A stretch of 64,000 bases of DNA from G963667425 sp963667425 [NCBI: bacterium] (GTDB lineage: Bacteria; UBP6; UBA1177). This document shows positions 40,332 through 49,842 of the stretch, piece after piece; the first letter of the stretch is position 1; each line of letters starts with the position of its first letter. Both the position numbers and the translations under genes were made by a program. Location of the stretch: NCBI GenBank assembly GCA_963667425.1, contig OY763407.1, positions 744,001 through 808,000 on the forward strand, given 5' to 3'. The notes below the pieces were generated by a model. The model saw only the letters and a program-made list of their open reading frames with translations, was not told where the DNA came from and made no database searches.

Positions 40332-40949
40332 CTGATTGATTTTTCAATCTTCTTCAAGAACTTCAATAGGAGAACTTTATCAAAAAATAGTAGAAATACG
40401 GCTTTTTTCAGCAAATTTTACTGTTTTTCAATTTTTAATGAACAAACTTCATTTTTTAGTCAAAAACCAACCCGATTTTTAGTGAAAAAGTCTGTTTTTT
40501 GACAAAATAGACACTTTTTAGCCAATCTCATAACCCATTAATATCATTGACGGATGCTATTTTGACACATCACAATATATATATTCCTGTTATTACCATC
40601 TAAACAATTATATCTTTTAGATACTGTAAACATTTAAAACAGGTGTAAAACGAATTTTTGCCACTAGCTTCTAAGTAACGTATAAAGATTTTTTTATCAG
40701 TTAACAAAGGCTGGTTAACAGCTATAAAAACAAACATAAATTTACAGGGGAATAGCAGGGGAATTTTCCCCTGTTTATCAAAGTAAAGAAAATTTCTGAT
40801 TTAAAGCAGGATTTTTAAAAATCTATGATACCAAATTGATACCATTTTGATACCGCCTTACCGTGTTTTTAGGTGTAAACTGGCGTAAATCCAGTTTTTT
40901 CAAAACGCCTCAAAGGCAAGATAACTTCTTGAAATTATTAACAAAAAGA
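40332..40949. other. Gene-free stretch between transposase and tRNA-Ala
   Basis: No convincing reading frame in about 620 bases. It holds two similar AT-rich units (TTTTTTAGTCAAAAA near 40452, ATTTTTAGTGAAAAAG near 40475) that may belong to the end of the transposase element, an inverted repeat ACAGGGGAA / TTCCCCTGT (40744-40752, 40766-40774), and three GATACC hexamers spaced 11 bases apart (about 40828-40856) on the 3' side of the tRNA gene. Confidence 0.6.
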
Positions 40950-41025
40950 TGGTGGAGCTGAACAGGCTCGAACTGTCGACCCTCTGAATGCCATTCAGAT
41001 ACTCTACCAACTGAGCTACAGCCCC
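40950..41025 (-). tRNA. tRNA-Ala (anticodon GGC)
   Basis: Read on the minus strand, a 76-base tRNA folds completely. The acceptor stem GGGGCTG pairs with CAGCTCC, the D arm contains AGTTGGTAGA, the anticodon stem TCTGA/TCAGA encloses loop ATGGCAT (anticodon GGC, alanine), and the T arm is GACAG-TTCGAGC-CTGTT. The 3' CCA is encoded in the gene. It lies at the edge of the insertion-sequence cluster. Confidence 0.95.
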
Positions 41026-41210
41026 ACACCAAAAAAGAAATGCCAGTAGAACTGACAGAGTCAAGATACTTTAAAAAGAATCTTTGTCAATAAAAAAGAT
41101 AGTAAAACCGACATACGTTTTTTTCATAGAAAACCAGATTGTTTTAACAAAAAATAAATGTTTTTTATAATTACTTAATTTAATTAAAGATAAAAAACAC
41201 TATTCAAAGG

Positions 41211-41238
41211 TTGACAACTGAGAAGTGATGCTTATAAA
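41211..41238 (+). promoter_or_regulatory. Putative promoter of grpE-dnaK-dnaJ
   Basis: TTGACA (41211-41216), a 16-bp spacer and TATAAA (41233-41238). No CIRCE inverted repeat is present, so HrcA control is not supported. Confidence 0.7.
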
Positions 41239-41273
41239 GCAGTATCGCAATGATTAACTGGGGAGTTTTGAGG

Positions 41274-42035
41274 ATGGTTACGAAAGAAGACAAAGATTTT
41301 GAAAAAAGCGGCAATGTTAACGTTTTTGATCTTTCAAACGACATTGACACTACTTTGTCCGCAGAAAATGAGATGAAAAAAGTTATAGAAGAAGCTGAAA
41401 AAAACGAAGCTGAGAAACAGGAGCAGAAAAAGAGCAAAAAGAAATTCTTCTCAAAAGATTCTAAAGAAAGAAAATTTTATGAAGAAAAAATAGTTTCTTT
41501 GGAAAGTGATATTGCAGAAAAGGACAAAAAGATTGAAGAGCTTGAAGGTTCTTATCAGAGAATGCTTGCTGAAAATAGAAATCAGAAGGCAAGGCTTGAA
41601 AAAGAGTTTCAGACTAGATTAAAATATTCTGCCGAAAACTTTTTCAGAGAATTTATTCTTGTTAAGGATGAATTTGAAAAGGCTCTTTCCTACCTTCCCA
41701 GCAATATTGAAGATGAGAAAATGGTTCCTTTTATTGATGGTATAAAGCTTCTTGATAACAAAATAGAAGCTCTTATTAGAAAGTTTGGTGTTGAGCCATA
41801 TCTTTCTGTTGATACTGAATTTGATCCTAATATTCATCAGGCTATAAAGATGGTTGATTCTGAAAAGCCATCTAATACTGTTGTTAATGAATATGTTAAG
41901 GGTTATCGATTTTTTGACAGAACACTCAGACCTGCAATGGTTGAGGTTTCTACAGGAAACGGAAAAAAAGAAGAAGCTGTAATTGATGAAACGAATGAAT
42001 CTTCAGAAGTTAACATTGAAAATAACGAGGCTTAA
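41274..42035 (+). CDS. grpE: Nucleotide exchange factor GrpE
   Basis: GrpE releases ADP from DnaK in the Hsp70 cycle. Of the 253 residues, about the first 75 are a variable charged region, 75-125 the long coiled coil (EKIVSLESDIAEKDKKIEELEGSYQRMLAENRNQKARLEKEF), and the C-terminal part the beta domain with VEPYLSVDTEFDPNIHQAI and VVNEYVKGYRFFDRTLRPAMVEVS. The start is set at 41274: GGGGAG lies eight bases upstream, whereas the earlier in-frame ATG at 41250 would be almost at the transcription start. First gene of the chaperone operon; the N-terminal extension is longer than in E. coli. Confidence 0.93.
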   Translation: MVTKEDKDFEKSGNVNVFDLSNDIDTTLSAENEMKKVIEEAEKNEAEKQEQKKSKKKFFSKDSKERKFYEEKIVSLESDIAEKDKKIEELEGSYQRMLAENRNQKARLEKEFQTRLKYSAENFFREFILVKDEFEKALSYLPSNIEDEKMVPFIDGIKLLDNKIEALIRKFGVEPYLSVDTEFDPNIHQAIKMVDSEKPSNTVVNEYVKGYRFFDRTLRPAMVEVSTGNGKKEEAVIDETNESSEVNIENNEA

Positions 42036-42072
42036 ATTTAATTTATATTATAAATTTTAGAAGGAGAAAAAA

Positions 42073-43977
42073 ATGGGAAAAGTAATTGGTATTGACCTTG
42101 GAACAACAAATTCATGTGTTTCCATAATGGAAGGTGGTGATCCTCAAGTTATAGCTAATGCTGAAGGTAGTAGAACTACTCCAAGTATGATAGCTTTCAC
42201 AGATAAGGGAGAAAGGCTTGTTGGTCAGCTTGCAAAAAGACAGGCTGTAACTAATCCTAGAAAAACTATTTACTCTGTAAAAAGACTTATTGGAAGAAAG
42301 TTTGAGGCTGGTGAAGTTGAAAAGATGAAAGGTCTGGTTCCTTTTGAAATTATAAAGGCTTCCAATGGTGATGCATGGGTTAAAATCGAAGATAAGGAAT
42401 ATAGTCCTCAGCAGATTTCAGCAATGACTCTTCAGAAAATGAAAGAAACCGCTGAAGCATATCTTGGCGAGGAGGTAACTCAGGCTGTTATTACTGTTCC
42501 TGCATATTTTAATGATTCACAGAGACAGGCAACTAAAGATGCCGGTAAAATAGCTGGTCTTGATGTTCTCAGAATTATAAATGAACCTACTGCTGCTGCT
42601 CTTGCTTACGGAATTGATAAAAAAGGCAAGAATCTAAAAATTGCTGTATATGACCTTGGTGGCGGAACGTTCGATATTTCAATACTTGAACTTGGTGATG
42701 GTGTTTTTGAAGTTCTTTCAACTAATGGTGATACTTTCCTCGGTGGAGAAGATTTTGACCAGAGAATTATTGAATATCTTGCAGCTGAGTTTAAAAAGGA
42801 TCAGGGAATTGATCTTTCACAGGATCCTATGGCTCTTCAGAGACTTAAAGAGGCCGCTGAAAAGGCAAAACATGAACTTTCATCAATGATGGAAGCAAGT
42901 ATCAATCTTCCTTTTATAACTGCTGATGCAACTGGTCCTAAACATCTTAATCTGACTCTTTCAAGAGCTAAACTTGAAAGTATTGTTGAAGATCTTGCTA
43001 AATCAACTCTTGAACCATGCAGAAAGGTTTTAAAGGACGCAAAACTTACTGTTGGCGATGTTGATGAAGTTATACTTGTCGGCGGTATGACAAGAATGCC
43101 TCTTATACAGAAAATTGTTAGAGAATTCTTTGGTAAGGAACCTAATAAAGGTGTAAATCCTGACGAAGTTGTTGCTATTGGTGCTGCTATTCAGGGTGGT
43201 GTTCTTACAGGCGATGTAAAAGATGTTCTTCTTCTTGATGTTACCCCTCTTTCTCTTGGTATTGAGACTCTTGGTGGTGTTTTTACTAAGCTTATTGAAA
43301 GAAACACAACTATTCCGACAAAGAAAAAAGAGGTTTTCTCAACTGCTCAGGATAATCAGCCTGCTGTTACAATAAGAGTTTTTCAGGGTGAGAGAGAGAT
43401 GGCTGCTGAAAATAAACTTCTTGGAGAGTTTGATCTTAAGGATATTCCTCCAGCACCTAGAGGTGTTCCAAAAATAGAAGTTTCATTTGATATAGATGCA
43501 AATGGGATTCTTAATGTAAGTGCTAAAGATACAGGAACCGGAAAACAGCATTCTATTGTTATTAAAGCTGGAAGTGGCCTTTCTGATGACGAAATAGACA
43601 GAATGATAAAAGAAGGCGAAAAGTTTAAAGACGAAGATAAAAAGAGAAAAGAGCTTGTAGAGGCAAAAAATAATGCTGATCAGCTTATATACTCAACAGA
43701 AAAATCTCTTAATGAATACGGTGATAAATTATCTGATGGAGACAAAGCTCTTATTAAAGAAAAAATAGAAGCTTTAAAAAGTGCTGTTTCTTCAAATGAC
43801 AAGGAAGAGATAACTAAAAAGATAGAAGAACTTACTCAGAGTGCACACAAGCTTGCAGAAGCTGTTTACAGTGCTGCATCAGCTGGAGAAGCAGAAGCTT
43901 CTCAAAATGGAAATGACAGTGCAAAACCTTCTGGTGATGATGTTGTAGATGCTGATTTTGAAGTAAAAGATAAATAA
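42073..43977 (+). CDS. dnaK: Chaperone DnaK (Hsp70)
   Basis: DnaK binds exposed hydrophobic segments and folds proteins in an ATP-driven cycle. The 634-residue protein has all three Hsp70 signatures: [13 protein letters not shown] at the start, [15 protein letters not shown], and [14 protein letters not shown], then the substrate-binding domain after the linker [15 protein letters not shown] and a disordered C-terminus ending [11 protein letters not shown], the usual C-terminal motif. AGAAGGAG precedes the ATG. It lies 37 bases after grpE and is followed by a terminator hairpin before dnaJ. Confidence 0.98.
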   Translation: MGKVIGIDLGTTNSCVSIMEGGDPQVIANAEGSRTTPSMIAFTDKGERLVGQLAKRQAVTNPRKTIYSVKRLIGRKFEAGEVEKMKGLVPFEIIKASNGDAWVKIEDKEYSPQQISAMTLQKMKETAEAYLGEEVTQAVITVPAYFNDSQRQATKDAGKIAGLDVLRIINEPTAAALAYGIDKKGKNLKIAVYDLGGGTFDISILELGDGVFEVLSTNGDTFLGGEDFDQRIIEYLAAEFKKDQGIDLSQDPMALQRLKEAAEKAKHELSSMMEASINLPFITADATGPKHLNLTLSRAKLESIVEDLAKSTLEPCRKVLKDAKLTVGDVDEVILVGGMTRMPLIQKIVREFFGKEPNKGVNPDEVVAIGAAIQGGVLTGDVKDVLLLDVTPLSLGIETLGGVFTKLIERNTTIPTKKKEVFSTAQDNQPAVTIRVFQGEREMAAENKLLGEFDLKDIPPAPRGVPKIEVSFDIDANGILNVSAKDTGTGKQHSIVIKAGSGLSDDEIDRMIKEGEKFKDEDKKRKELVEAKNNADQLIYSTEKSLNEYGDKLSDGDKALIKEKIEALKSAVSSNDKEEITKKIEELTQSAHKLAEAVYSAASAGEAEASQNGNDSAKPSGDDVVDADFEVKDK

Positions 43978-43992
43978 AAATTTAAAATGAAC

Positions 43993-44022
43993 GGGGAGCA
44001 AAAAATAGCTCCCCTGTTTTTT
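43993..44022 (+). terminator. Intercistronic terminator/attenuator between dnaK and dnaJ
   Basis: Stem GGGGAGC (43993-43999) and GCTCCCC (44008-44014) with an eight-base A-rich loop, then TGTTTTTTG. It has all parts of an intrinsic terminator and ends 16 bases before the dnaJ start. Confidence 0.8.
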
Positions 44023-44038
44023 GTTTATGAGAGGAAAA

Positions 44039-45169
44039 ATGGCAGATTACTACAATATTCTTGGTATCAGCAGAACAGCAAGTGCGGATGAAATAAAAAA
44101 AGCATATAGAAAACTTGCTATGCAATACCATCCTGACAGAAATAAAGACAACCCTGAAGCTGCAGAAAAATTTAAGGAAATAAGTGAAGCTTATGAAATT
44201 CTTTCTGATGAAGAAAAAAGAAAACTTTACGATCAGTATGGCGAAGCAGGTATAAAAGGTAATAATTTCGGTGGCGGTGCCGGTGGTTTTGAAGATATCT
44301 TTGGCGATTTTGGTGGTCTTAATGATATATTCGGAGATATTTTCGGAGGTGGAAGAAGATCAAGCAGGGCCTCTTCACAGCAGAAAAGACCAACAAGAGG
44401 AAATGATATTCTTGCAAGAATGCGCATTTCTTTTGAGGAAGCTTACAAAGGTTTAAATAAAGATGTAACAATAAAGAGAAGCACCACCTGCCAGCACTGC
44501 GGAGGTTCAGGAGCTGAATCAGGTTCAAGCCGTAAAACATGTCCTACATGTAATGGTTATGGACAGGTAAAAGTTTCTCAGGGGTTCTTTTCACTTTCTC
44601 AGACATGCCCTACATGCCATGGTGCAGGTTCAATAATTGAAAAACCTTGCCATTACTGTTCGGGAACAGGTTTTCTTGCTGAAGAAAAGAAAATAAATAT
44701 CAAAATTCCGGCAGGTATAGATAATGGACAGAGAATCAGAGTTCCAGGTGAAGGAGATGCAGGTAATAACGGCGGGCCGAGAGGAGATGTTTTTATAAGT
44801 GTAGAAGTTGAAGAGCATCCTCTTTTTATAAGAGAAAACAGCAATATCTATATGGAACTTCCTGTAACATATGCGCAGGCTGCGCTTGGAGCTACACTGG
44901 AAATACCAACAATGGAAGGTCCTGTCAACCTTAAAATACCTTCAGGAAGTCAGCCTAACTCCAAGTTAAGACTTAAAGGTAAAGGTTTCAAGAGTATAGG
45001 TACAAGGCCCCAGGGTGATCAGTTTATAATACTTAAACTTGAAGTTCCTAAAAAACTTTCACAAAAACATCGTGATGCAATTGAATCTCTCCAGAAATAT
45101 GATGAAGAACTTAATGAAAGACCAATTTTAAATGATTTTTTAAACAAAGTAAAAAATCTATTCAAATAA
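44039..45169 (+). CDS. dnaJ: Chaperone DnaJ (Hsp40)
   Basis: DnaJ delivers substrates to DnaK and stimulates its ATPase. The 376-residue protein has the J domain with the HPD tripeptide (YHPDRNKDN), a Gly/Phe-rich linker, and four zinc-finger repeats [24 protein letters not shown] and CHYCSGTG, followed by the C-terminal beta domains. I start at 44039 ([11 protein letters not shown]), with GAGG upstream; an ATG 18 bases earlier lies in the terminator's U tract. Transcription must read through the hairpin at 43993-44022 unless a separate promoter exists. Confidence 0.95.
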   Translation: MADYYNILGISRTASADEIKKAYRKLAMQYHPDRNKDNPEAAEKFKEISEAYEILSDEEKRKLYDQYGEAGIKGNNFGGGAGGFEDIFGDFGGLNDIFGDIFGGGRRSSRASSQQKRPTRGNDILARMRISFEEAYKGLNKDVTIKRSTTCQHCGGSGAESGSSRKTCPTCNGYGQVKVSQGFFSLSQTCPTCHGAGSIIEKPCHYCSGTGFLAEEKKINIKIPAGIDNGQRIRVPGEGDAGNNGGPRGDVFISVEVEEHPLFIRENSNIYMELPVTYAQAALGATLEIPTMEGPVNLKIPSGSQPNSKLRLKGKGFKSIGTRPQGDQFIILKLEVPKKLSQKHRDAIESLQKYDEELNERPILNDFLNKVKNLFK

Positions 45170-45265
45170 TATTTTCTTTCTACATTTAAAATTTTTCATA
45201 TTTCAAAAAAAAGAATTCTAAAATGCTTTTAAGATAATTGTTGACGTTTATTTTTTTAGATAAAA

Positions 45266-46831
45266 TTAATCAATAAAAGACATTGAACAACCGGATGTTC
45301 TAGTAGATTCAGAAGAGTCTTTAAGACGTTCACTTCTGCATAAAGGATCACAGCCGTCTCCTGGCATCATATTGCCATCATCACATGTTTCACCATATTC
45401 AAGAATTGTATTGCCGCATGTTGAGGTTCCAGCAACAGGACTTTCATTTCTGCATAAAGGATCGCAGCCATCACCAGGCATCATATTGCCATCATCGCAT
45501 TGCTCATTTGAGTCTCTAACACCATCACCACATGAATCAGATGCTCCGATATATATTTCTTCCTGACATGTTGAACTGCAGCCATCACCAGATTTTGTAT
45601 TACCATCATCACATGTTTCACCATATTCAATATTTCCATTTCCGCATACAGTTGTCGAACCGGTTGAATCACACACTGCATAATTGTAGCCTGAACAGTC
45701 AGATTTGCAGTATGCGGTTTTTGTAGAATTTGGAAAGTTAAATGCTGTACATGGTTTGGAATCGCTGTCACAAAGTTCATCTCCTGTGACTTTGCCGTCA
45801 CCACAGACAGGTTTTGCTTTACATAAAGAAACATCATAACCTGAACAATCATTTTTACATGAAATAGTCGTTCCTGATGCATAAGAAGAACTTATAGCAG
45901 AACAGTCAAGTGTGTTGCTGTCACAAATCTCATTGCTGTCAGTTGTTCCATCACCACAGTAAGAACCTGAAGAACTTATTACAGGCATATCTCTTCCTGT
46001 AAGTTCCTTAAATGTACTTTTTATCCAGTCTTTATAATAGTAAACATGTGTATCATACCCGTCTCTGTCAGCATAACAGACCTGACCGCCAAATGATGTT
46101 ACGCCTGAAACAACAAGATTTCCTCCTTCCTGTGTAAAAAAAGGACCTCCTGAATCACCCTGACAAGTTCCTGAAGGACTTCCGACCTCTATAAGATATT
46201 TACTGTTTGAACCAGAACCGTATGTTCCTTTATAAAGAACCTGTGCATTACCTTTACGATGGACTCCTGAATCATTACCATTGGTTTTAGTCAGACCATA
46301 ACCTACAATAATTCCTGTTGTACCAATACTTTCAACAGTTTGACTGCGAATACCATAGTATTGTACGCCATTTATAGCTTTTGTCATTTTTATAAGAGCA
46401 AGATCCACATTTTGAGAAGAAGTATTATTTATATCTCCGCTCCATGTTGGATGTTTTATTATTTTCGAAGCTTTTCCATACGCAAAATAATCTCCGGTAT
46501 TCATATTTGCACCGCCAAACACCTGAATTATGCTTGGATTGCTTACTGCATTAAAATCACTTTCTCCATCATTAATGTAAACACAGTGGCCGGCAGTTAA
46601 GACAACTTCAGGGTCAAGAAGCGTAGCTGTACAAATTGAACCATATCCATTTCCCATATTAATAAAAAGACCAACAACGCCTTTGTACTCATTATAACCT
46701 GTTTCAGTTCCATTCACTATAGGTTCAACAATAGATGCATCATTTTCTTCCGGTGTCCAGGGATAAGTTTGTGCTGATAACGAAAAAGTAAACAGTAATA
46801 GAACCAGAGCTTCAAAAAAAGCTTTTTTCAT
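45266..46831 (-). CDS. Secreted trypsin-like serine protease with DUF4215 Cys-rich repeats and Gly-Cys-Ser tail
   Basis: A 521-residue exported protease. After the signal peptide (cut after SLSAQ) an activation site precedes IVNGTETG (38-45), the mature N-terminus of S1 proteases. The triad is His82 (TAGHC), Asp143 (VDLALI) and Ser227 (GDSGGP). Residues 292-500 carry five Cys-rich modules, the last three of the CGNG...CDDGN...GDGC..C type (DUF4215, the Myxococcus Cys-rich repeat); the last two are nearly identical. The C-terminus is TSGCSMSFID, with Cys515 seventh from the end, as in the C25 peptidase at 26.7 kb. GGAGG sits five bases before the ATG at 46831; an in-frame GTG 12 bases earlier is less likely. 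Confidence 0.93.
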   Translation of the reverse strand: MKKAFFEALVLLLFTFSLSAQTYPWTPEENDASIVEPIVNGTETGYNEYKGVVGLFINMGNGYGSICTATLLDPEVVLTAGHCVYINDGESDFNAVSNPSIIQVFGGANMNTGDYFAYGKASKIIKHPTWSGDINNTSSQNVDLALIKMTKAINGVQYYGIRSQTVESIGTTGIIVGYGLTKTNGNDSGVHRKGNAQVLYKGTYGSGSNSKYLIEVGSPSGTCQGDSGGPFFTQEGGNLVVSGVTSFGGQVCYADRDGYDTHVYYYKDWIKSTFKELTGRDMPVISSSGSYCGDGTTDSNEICDSNTLDCSAISSSYASGTTISCKNDCSGYDVSLCKAKPVCGDGKVTGDELCDSDSKPCTAFNFPNSTKTAYCKSDCSGYNYAVCDSTGSTTVCGNGNIEYGETCDDGNTKSGDGCSSTCQEEIYIGASDSCGDGVRDSNEQCDDGNMMPGDGCDPLCRNESPVAGTSTCGNTILEYGETCDDGNMMPGDGCDPLCRSERLKDSSESTRTSGCSMSFID

Positions 46832-46920
46832 AAAAACCTCCACAACAAGATATTAATATTAAAAGCTAAAAAGAAGTATAATCTCTTAAAAAAAGAGGTC
46901 AAGAAGATATATGAATATTT

Positions 46921-47319
46921 TTATGATGAAAAAGCTTTTATTATGAAATTTCTTTTTCTTGGTCCATCAAATTCGCAAAAGTAAACTCCCTGCCATTTAC
47001 CAAGTACTGGTTTGCCATTTTCGATAAGAACAGTTTGTGATGTTCCTAACAAAGCAGATTTAAGATGAGCATCACTATTTCCTTCCAAATGCTTAAAAGC
47101 AGCTCTCTGAGGAATTAATTTATCCAGAAAAGAAAGCATGTCATCCTTTACATCAGGATCTGCATTTTCATTAATGGTTACTGCTGCTGTGGTATGTGGA
47201 ACATGAACAATACAAAAGCCGCTTTCAATACCAGATTCTTTAATAAAACCAGCTACACGATCTGTAATTTCAATCATTTCACATCTGGTTGTAGTAGATA
47301 CGATTTCATTTTTAATCAT
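46921..47319 (-). CDS. YjbQ-family protein (UPF0047)
   Basis: A 132-residue member of the YjbQ/UPF0047 family, some of which show weak thiamine-phosphate synthase activity. Typical features are GFCIVHVPHTTAAVTINENADPDVKDD, the HLEGNSDAHLKSALLG stretch with its histidines, and GKWQGVYFCEFDGPRKRNF near the end. The start is placed at 47319, with CGGAG upstream; the 27 residues of the longer frame have no ribosome site and are not family-like. Biological role is unsettled. It is divergent from comF. Confidence 0.88.
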   Translation of the reverse strand: MIKNEIVSTTTRCEMIEITDRVAGFIKESGIESGFCIVHVPHTTAAVTINENADPDVKDDMLSFLDKLIPQRAAFKHLEGNSDAHLKSALLGTSQTVLIENGKPVLGKWQGVYFCEFDGPRKRNFIIKAFSS

Positions 47320-47429
47320 CAAAATCTCCGCATTAAATAGAATGAACAATTTTTTATACTGCATTTTAATTTTTTTATTGAAAAAAAGCAAAAACTTCAC
47401 AAAAAGAGATAAGTAATATATTATTACTT

Positions 47430-48116
47430 ATGAAAATTATTAATAAAATAGCACAGCAGTGTTCTATATGCGGTAGTATTACAAATACTTTATTGTGTGA
47501 AGAGTGCAGCAGATTTCTAATTGAAAATAGACATACCTGTTCAAGATGTTCTTCTTTCATTATAATGGAAGACTTAAAAGAAAACGGCTGCAGGTTTTGT
47601 TATAATAAAAAACTGTTTCTATCATATGTTAATGCTCCTTTTATATATGCCGGGGCAATATCTAAGCTGATAAAGGAAATGAAATATCATAAAGACCTTC
47701 ATAAAGCTTTAATTCTGGCTTCTTTTCTTACAGGTTTTATTCCGGATAAAATTATAGAAGCTGACGTTGTGACATATATTCCTATGAGAAAACAGGACGA
47801 GATGAAAAGAGGTTTTAACCAAAGTAAAGTATTTGCAGAAAAAATAGCAGAAAAAATACATAAACCGGTTTTACCTCTCCTTTCTAAAGCACGTAAAACT
47901 CAAAGACAGGCTGAACTTGGAAAAATTGAGCGAGAAAAAAATGTTTCAGGTTCTTTTAAACTTAATATTAAGTTAAATAATCAAAAAGTACTTATTGTAG
48001 ACGATGTTATAACAACAATGTCAACAGTTAACTGTGCAGCTGAAATGTTAAAAAATGGTGGTGCTGGAGAAATATATTCATTTGCTCTTGCAAGAGATTC
48101 AATATACTTTTCATGA
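47430..48116 (+). CDS. ComF-family phosphoribosyltransferase
   Basis: A 228-residue ComF/GntX-type protein. Two CxxC pairs (CSICG, CEEC, then CSRC and CRFCY) form a zinc module in the first 60 residues. The phosphoribosyltransferase domain has IPMRKQDEMKRGFNQSKVFAEKI, KTQRQAELGKIEREKNVSGSF and the PRPP loop VLIVDDVITTMST. In competent bacteria ComF helps to take up or load transforming DNA; elsewhere its role is unclear. No other competence gene is in the window. Confidence 0.9.
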   Translation: MKIINKIAQQCSICGSITNTLLCEECSRFLIENRHTCSRCSSFIIMEDLKENGCRFCYNKKLFLSYVNAPFIYAGAISKLIKEMKYHKDLHKALILASFLTGFIPDKIIEADVVTYIPMRKQDEMKRGFNQSKVFAEKIAEKIHKPVLPLLSKARKTQRQAELGKIEREKNVSGSFKLNIKLNNQKVLIVDDVITTMSTVNCAAEMLKNGGAGEIYSFALARDSIYFS

Positions 48117-48132
48117 GATAAATTTAAAATTT

Positions 48133-48161
48133 TTGACTTACTAAAGATTCTACATTATTCT
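48133..48161 (+). promoter_or_regulatory. Putative promoter of the beta-barrel gene
   Basis: TTGACT (48133-48138), a 17-bp spacer and TATTCT (48156-48161), 33 bases before the ATG, which is preceded by GGAGG. Confidence 0.5.
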
Positions 48162-48193
48162 TAATTGTTCTTTTTTATATTTGGAGGTCTGAA

Positions 48194-48718
48194 ATGAAAA
48201 AAATTTTACTGATGATTCTTGTTATCTTTTCCGCTATTAATCTTTATGCACAGCAGGCTGAAGGAACTTTCGGTATAGATGGCGGGTACACCGCTTTTCT
48301 TCCATATATGGATGGTGTTGATACTTATAATGGATTCAATGTCGGAATTCACTATGAACCACCTCTGATGGAAAGACTTAATCTTGTAGTATCTGCCCGT
48401 TCAAATTTTCATATGGAAGATGGGTACAATTATTATCTTCCTGAAATTACTGTTGGTTCAAAATTTCTTATGGATGTATATACCGTTCTTCCATACATGG
48501 AATGGGGAATTGGGGCTGCAATGGGAATAGCTGTTCCTGATGAAGGCGACAGTGTAAAAGAATTCGGTATTGCACTCAATGCCGGACTTGGTGCAGATTA
48601 CTATGTATCAGATGATTTCTCAATGGGAATAGCTCTGAGATATGATCATATTTTTAACAATGATATTCCTGATACTTTCACATTAAATATCAGAGTGAAT
48701 TTCATAACTCTCAATTAA
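48194..48718 (+). CDS. Outer-membrane beta-barrel protein, small
   Basis: A 174-residue protein with a cleavable signal peptide (MKKILLMILVIFSAINLYAQ) and alternating polar/hydrophobic strands through to a C-terminal strand LNIRVNFITLN. Repeated aromatic-Gly patterns (FGIDGGYTAFLPYM, YMEWGIGAAMGI, YYVSDDFSMGIALRYDH) are typical of eight-stranded OmpA/OmpW-like barrels. No specific family is recognised and no ligand can be inferred. It lies 35 bases before the DUF523 gene and may share its transcript. Confidence 0.75.
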   Translation: MKKILLMILVIFSAINLYAQQAEGTFGIDGGYTAFLPYMDGVDTYNGFNVGIHYEPPLMERLNLVVSARSNFHMEDGYNYYLPEITVGSKFLMDVYTVLPYMEWGIGAAMGIAVPDEGDSVKEFGIALNAGLGADYYVSDDFSMGIALRYDHIFNNDIPDTFTLNIRVNFITLN

Positions 48719-48752
48719 TAATTCTATTTCAATCTTTAAATCCGGAGAAAAA

Positions 48753-49166
48753 ATGTATCTTGTAAGCGCATGTCTTGCTGGTTTTCCATGTCGCTGGGAT
48801 GGAAAATCAATGCCTGATGAAAAAATAGTAAAACTTATAAAAGAAGGTAAGGCTATTCCTGTATGTCCTGAACAGCTTGGTGGACTCACAACGCCAAGAG
48901 AGCCTTCTGAAATTTCAGGAGACAAGGTTTTATCAAGAATTGGAACAGATGTTACATTAAATTTCACAAAAGGCGCAGAAACAGCTCTTCAGATAGCTAA
49001 GCAATATGGTTGCAAAAAAGCAATTTTAAAAGCAAAATCACCATCATGCGGGAAAGGGCAAGTATATGATGGTACATTTTCAGGAAAACTGATTGATAGA
49101 AATGGAATGACGGCTGAACTTTTAATCAAAAATGGTATAGAAGTTCTTACGGAAAATGAAATCTGA
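48753..49166 (+). CDS. DUF523 / TudS-like protein
   Basis: A 137-residue DUF523 protein. Three conserved cysteines lie in SACLAGFPCRWDG, CPEQLGGL and SPSCGKG. In the related TudS enzymes three such cysteines hold a [4Fe-4S] cluster that removes sulfur from thiouracil. Desulfidase activity here is inferred from family only. AATCCGGAG precedes the ATG. The gene ends six bases before the convergent ktrA stop. Confidence 0.85.
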   Translation: MYLVSACLAGFPCRWDGKSMPDEKIVKLIKEGKAIPVCPEQLGGLTTPREPSEISGDKVLSRIGTDVTLNFTKGAETALQIAKQYGCKKAILKAKSPSCGKGQVYDGTFSGKLIDRNGMTAELLIKNGIEVLTENEI

Positions 49167-49171
49167 AAAAA

Positions 49172-49831
49172 TTAATCCTTCATTTTATTATATTTCTCAA
49201 TATCTTCCTTAGCTCCCATTACAATAAGAACATCTGAAAGTTTGATAACAAAATTTGGACCAGGCATAAATTTCATACTTGGCGGAACAAGTTCTTTTAT
49301 TGCAATAACAGACATATTATACTTTCGTCTGAAATCAAGATCTTTTAGTGTTTTTGAAACCATATCAGTAAGAGGAGCAATTTCAGCTATTGAGTAATCT
49401 TCTGTAAGAGGGATATAATCAAGCATGTTTTTGCTCATTATTTTCTGGGCAATTCTTTCTGCCATATGTTTTTCGGGAAATATTATATTCTCAAATCCCA
49501 TTAAAGTCATAATACGCTCATGTTCATCATTTATTGCCTTTATATGAACATTTTTAATTCCCATTTCTTTAAGATAAAGTGAGGCTATAATGCTTGACTC
49601 AATTGTACCAAGACAAACAACAACAACATCTATGTCTTCAGGAATAATGTTCCTGAGTACTTGAGATTGTCTGACATCTCCGATAATAGCCTGAGTTACA
49701 TAGTCTCTGACAAGCTCTGTTTTATTTTCATTAATATCGAGCGCAATTACTTCACAACCGGCTTTTGAAAGAGACAGTGCAAGATGAAGCCCAAATTCAC
49801 CAAGACCTATTACGACAGCATTTCTTGCCAT
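49172..49831 (-). CDS. ktrA: Potassium channel regulatory subunit (RCK), KtrA/TrkA family
   Basis: A 219-residue cytoplasmic RCK protein that gates the KtrB potassium translocator by binding nucleotides. The Rossmann motif VIGLGEFGLHLALSLSKAG with acidic Asp at the end of beta-2 (ALDINEN) is followed by the RCK_C domain. It starts 12 bases after ktrB ends, so the two are cotranscribed, which supports a Ktr rather than a Trk system. Length is typical of KtrA. Confidence 0.92.
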   Translation of the reverse strand: MARNAVVIGLGEFGLHLALSLSKAGCEVIALDINENKTELVRDYVTQAIIGDVRQSQVLRNIIPEDIDVVVVCLGTIESSIIASLYLKEMGIKNVHIKAINDEHERIMTLMGFENIIFPEKHMAERIAQKIMSKNMLDYIPLTEDYSIAEIAPLTDMVSKTLKDLDFRRKYNMSVIAIKELVPPSMKFMPGPNFVIKLSDVLIVMGAKEDIEKYNKMKD

Positions 49832-49842
49832 TATTACCTCCC

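Noticed and set aside
40820-40860. GATACC repeats as a CRISPR remnant
   Set aside because: The units are six bases with five-base gaps, far too short for repeats and spacers, and no cas gene is nearby.
41100-41273. Possible CIRCE element or heat-shock sigma promoter before grpE
   Set aside because: No TTAGCACTC inverted repeat and no heat-shock sigma consensus found; a standard sigma70 match is present.
45330-45510. Direct DNA repeats as a tandem-repeat or CRISPR array
   Set aside because: They are fully explained by duplicated Cys-rich protein modules in the protease gene.
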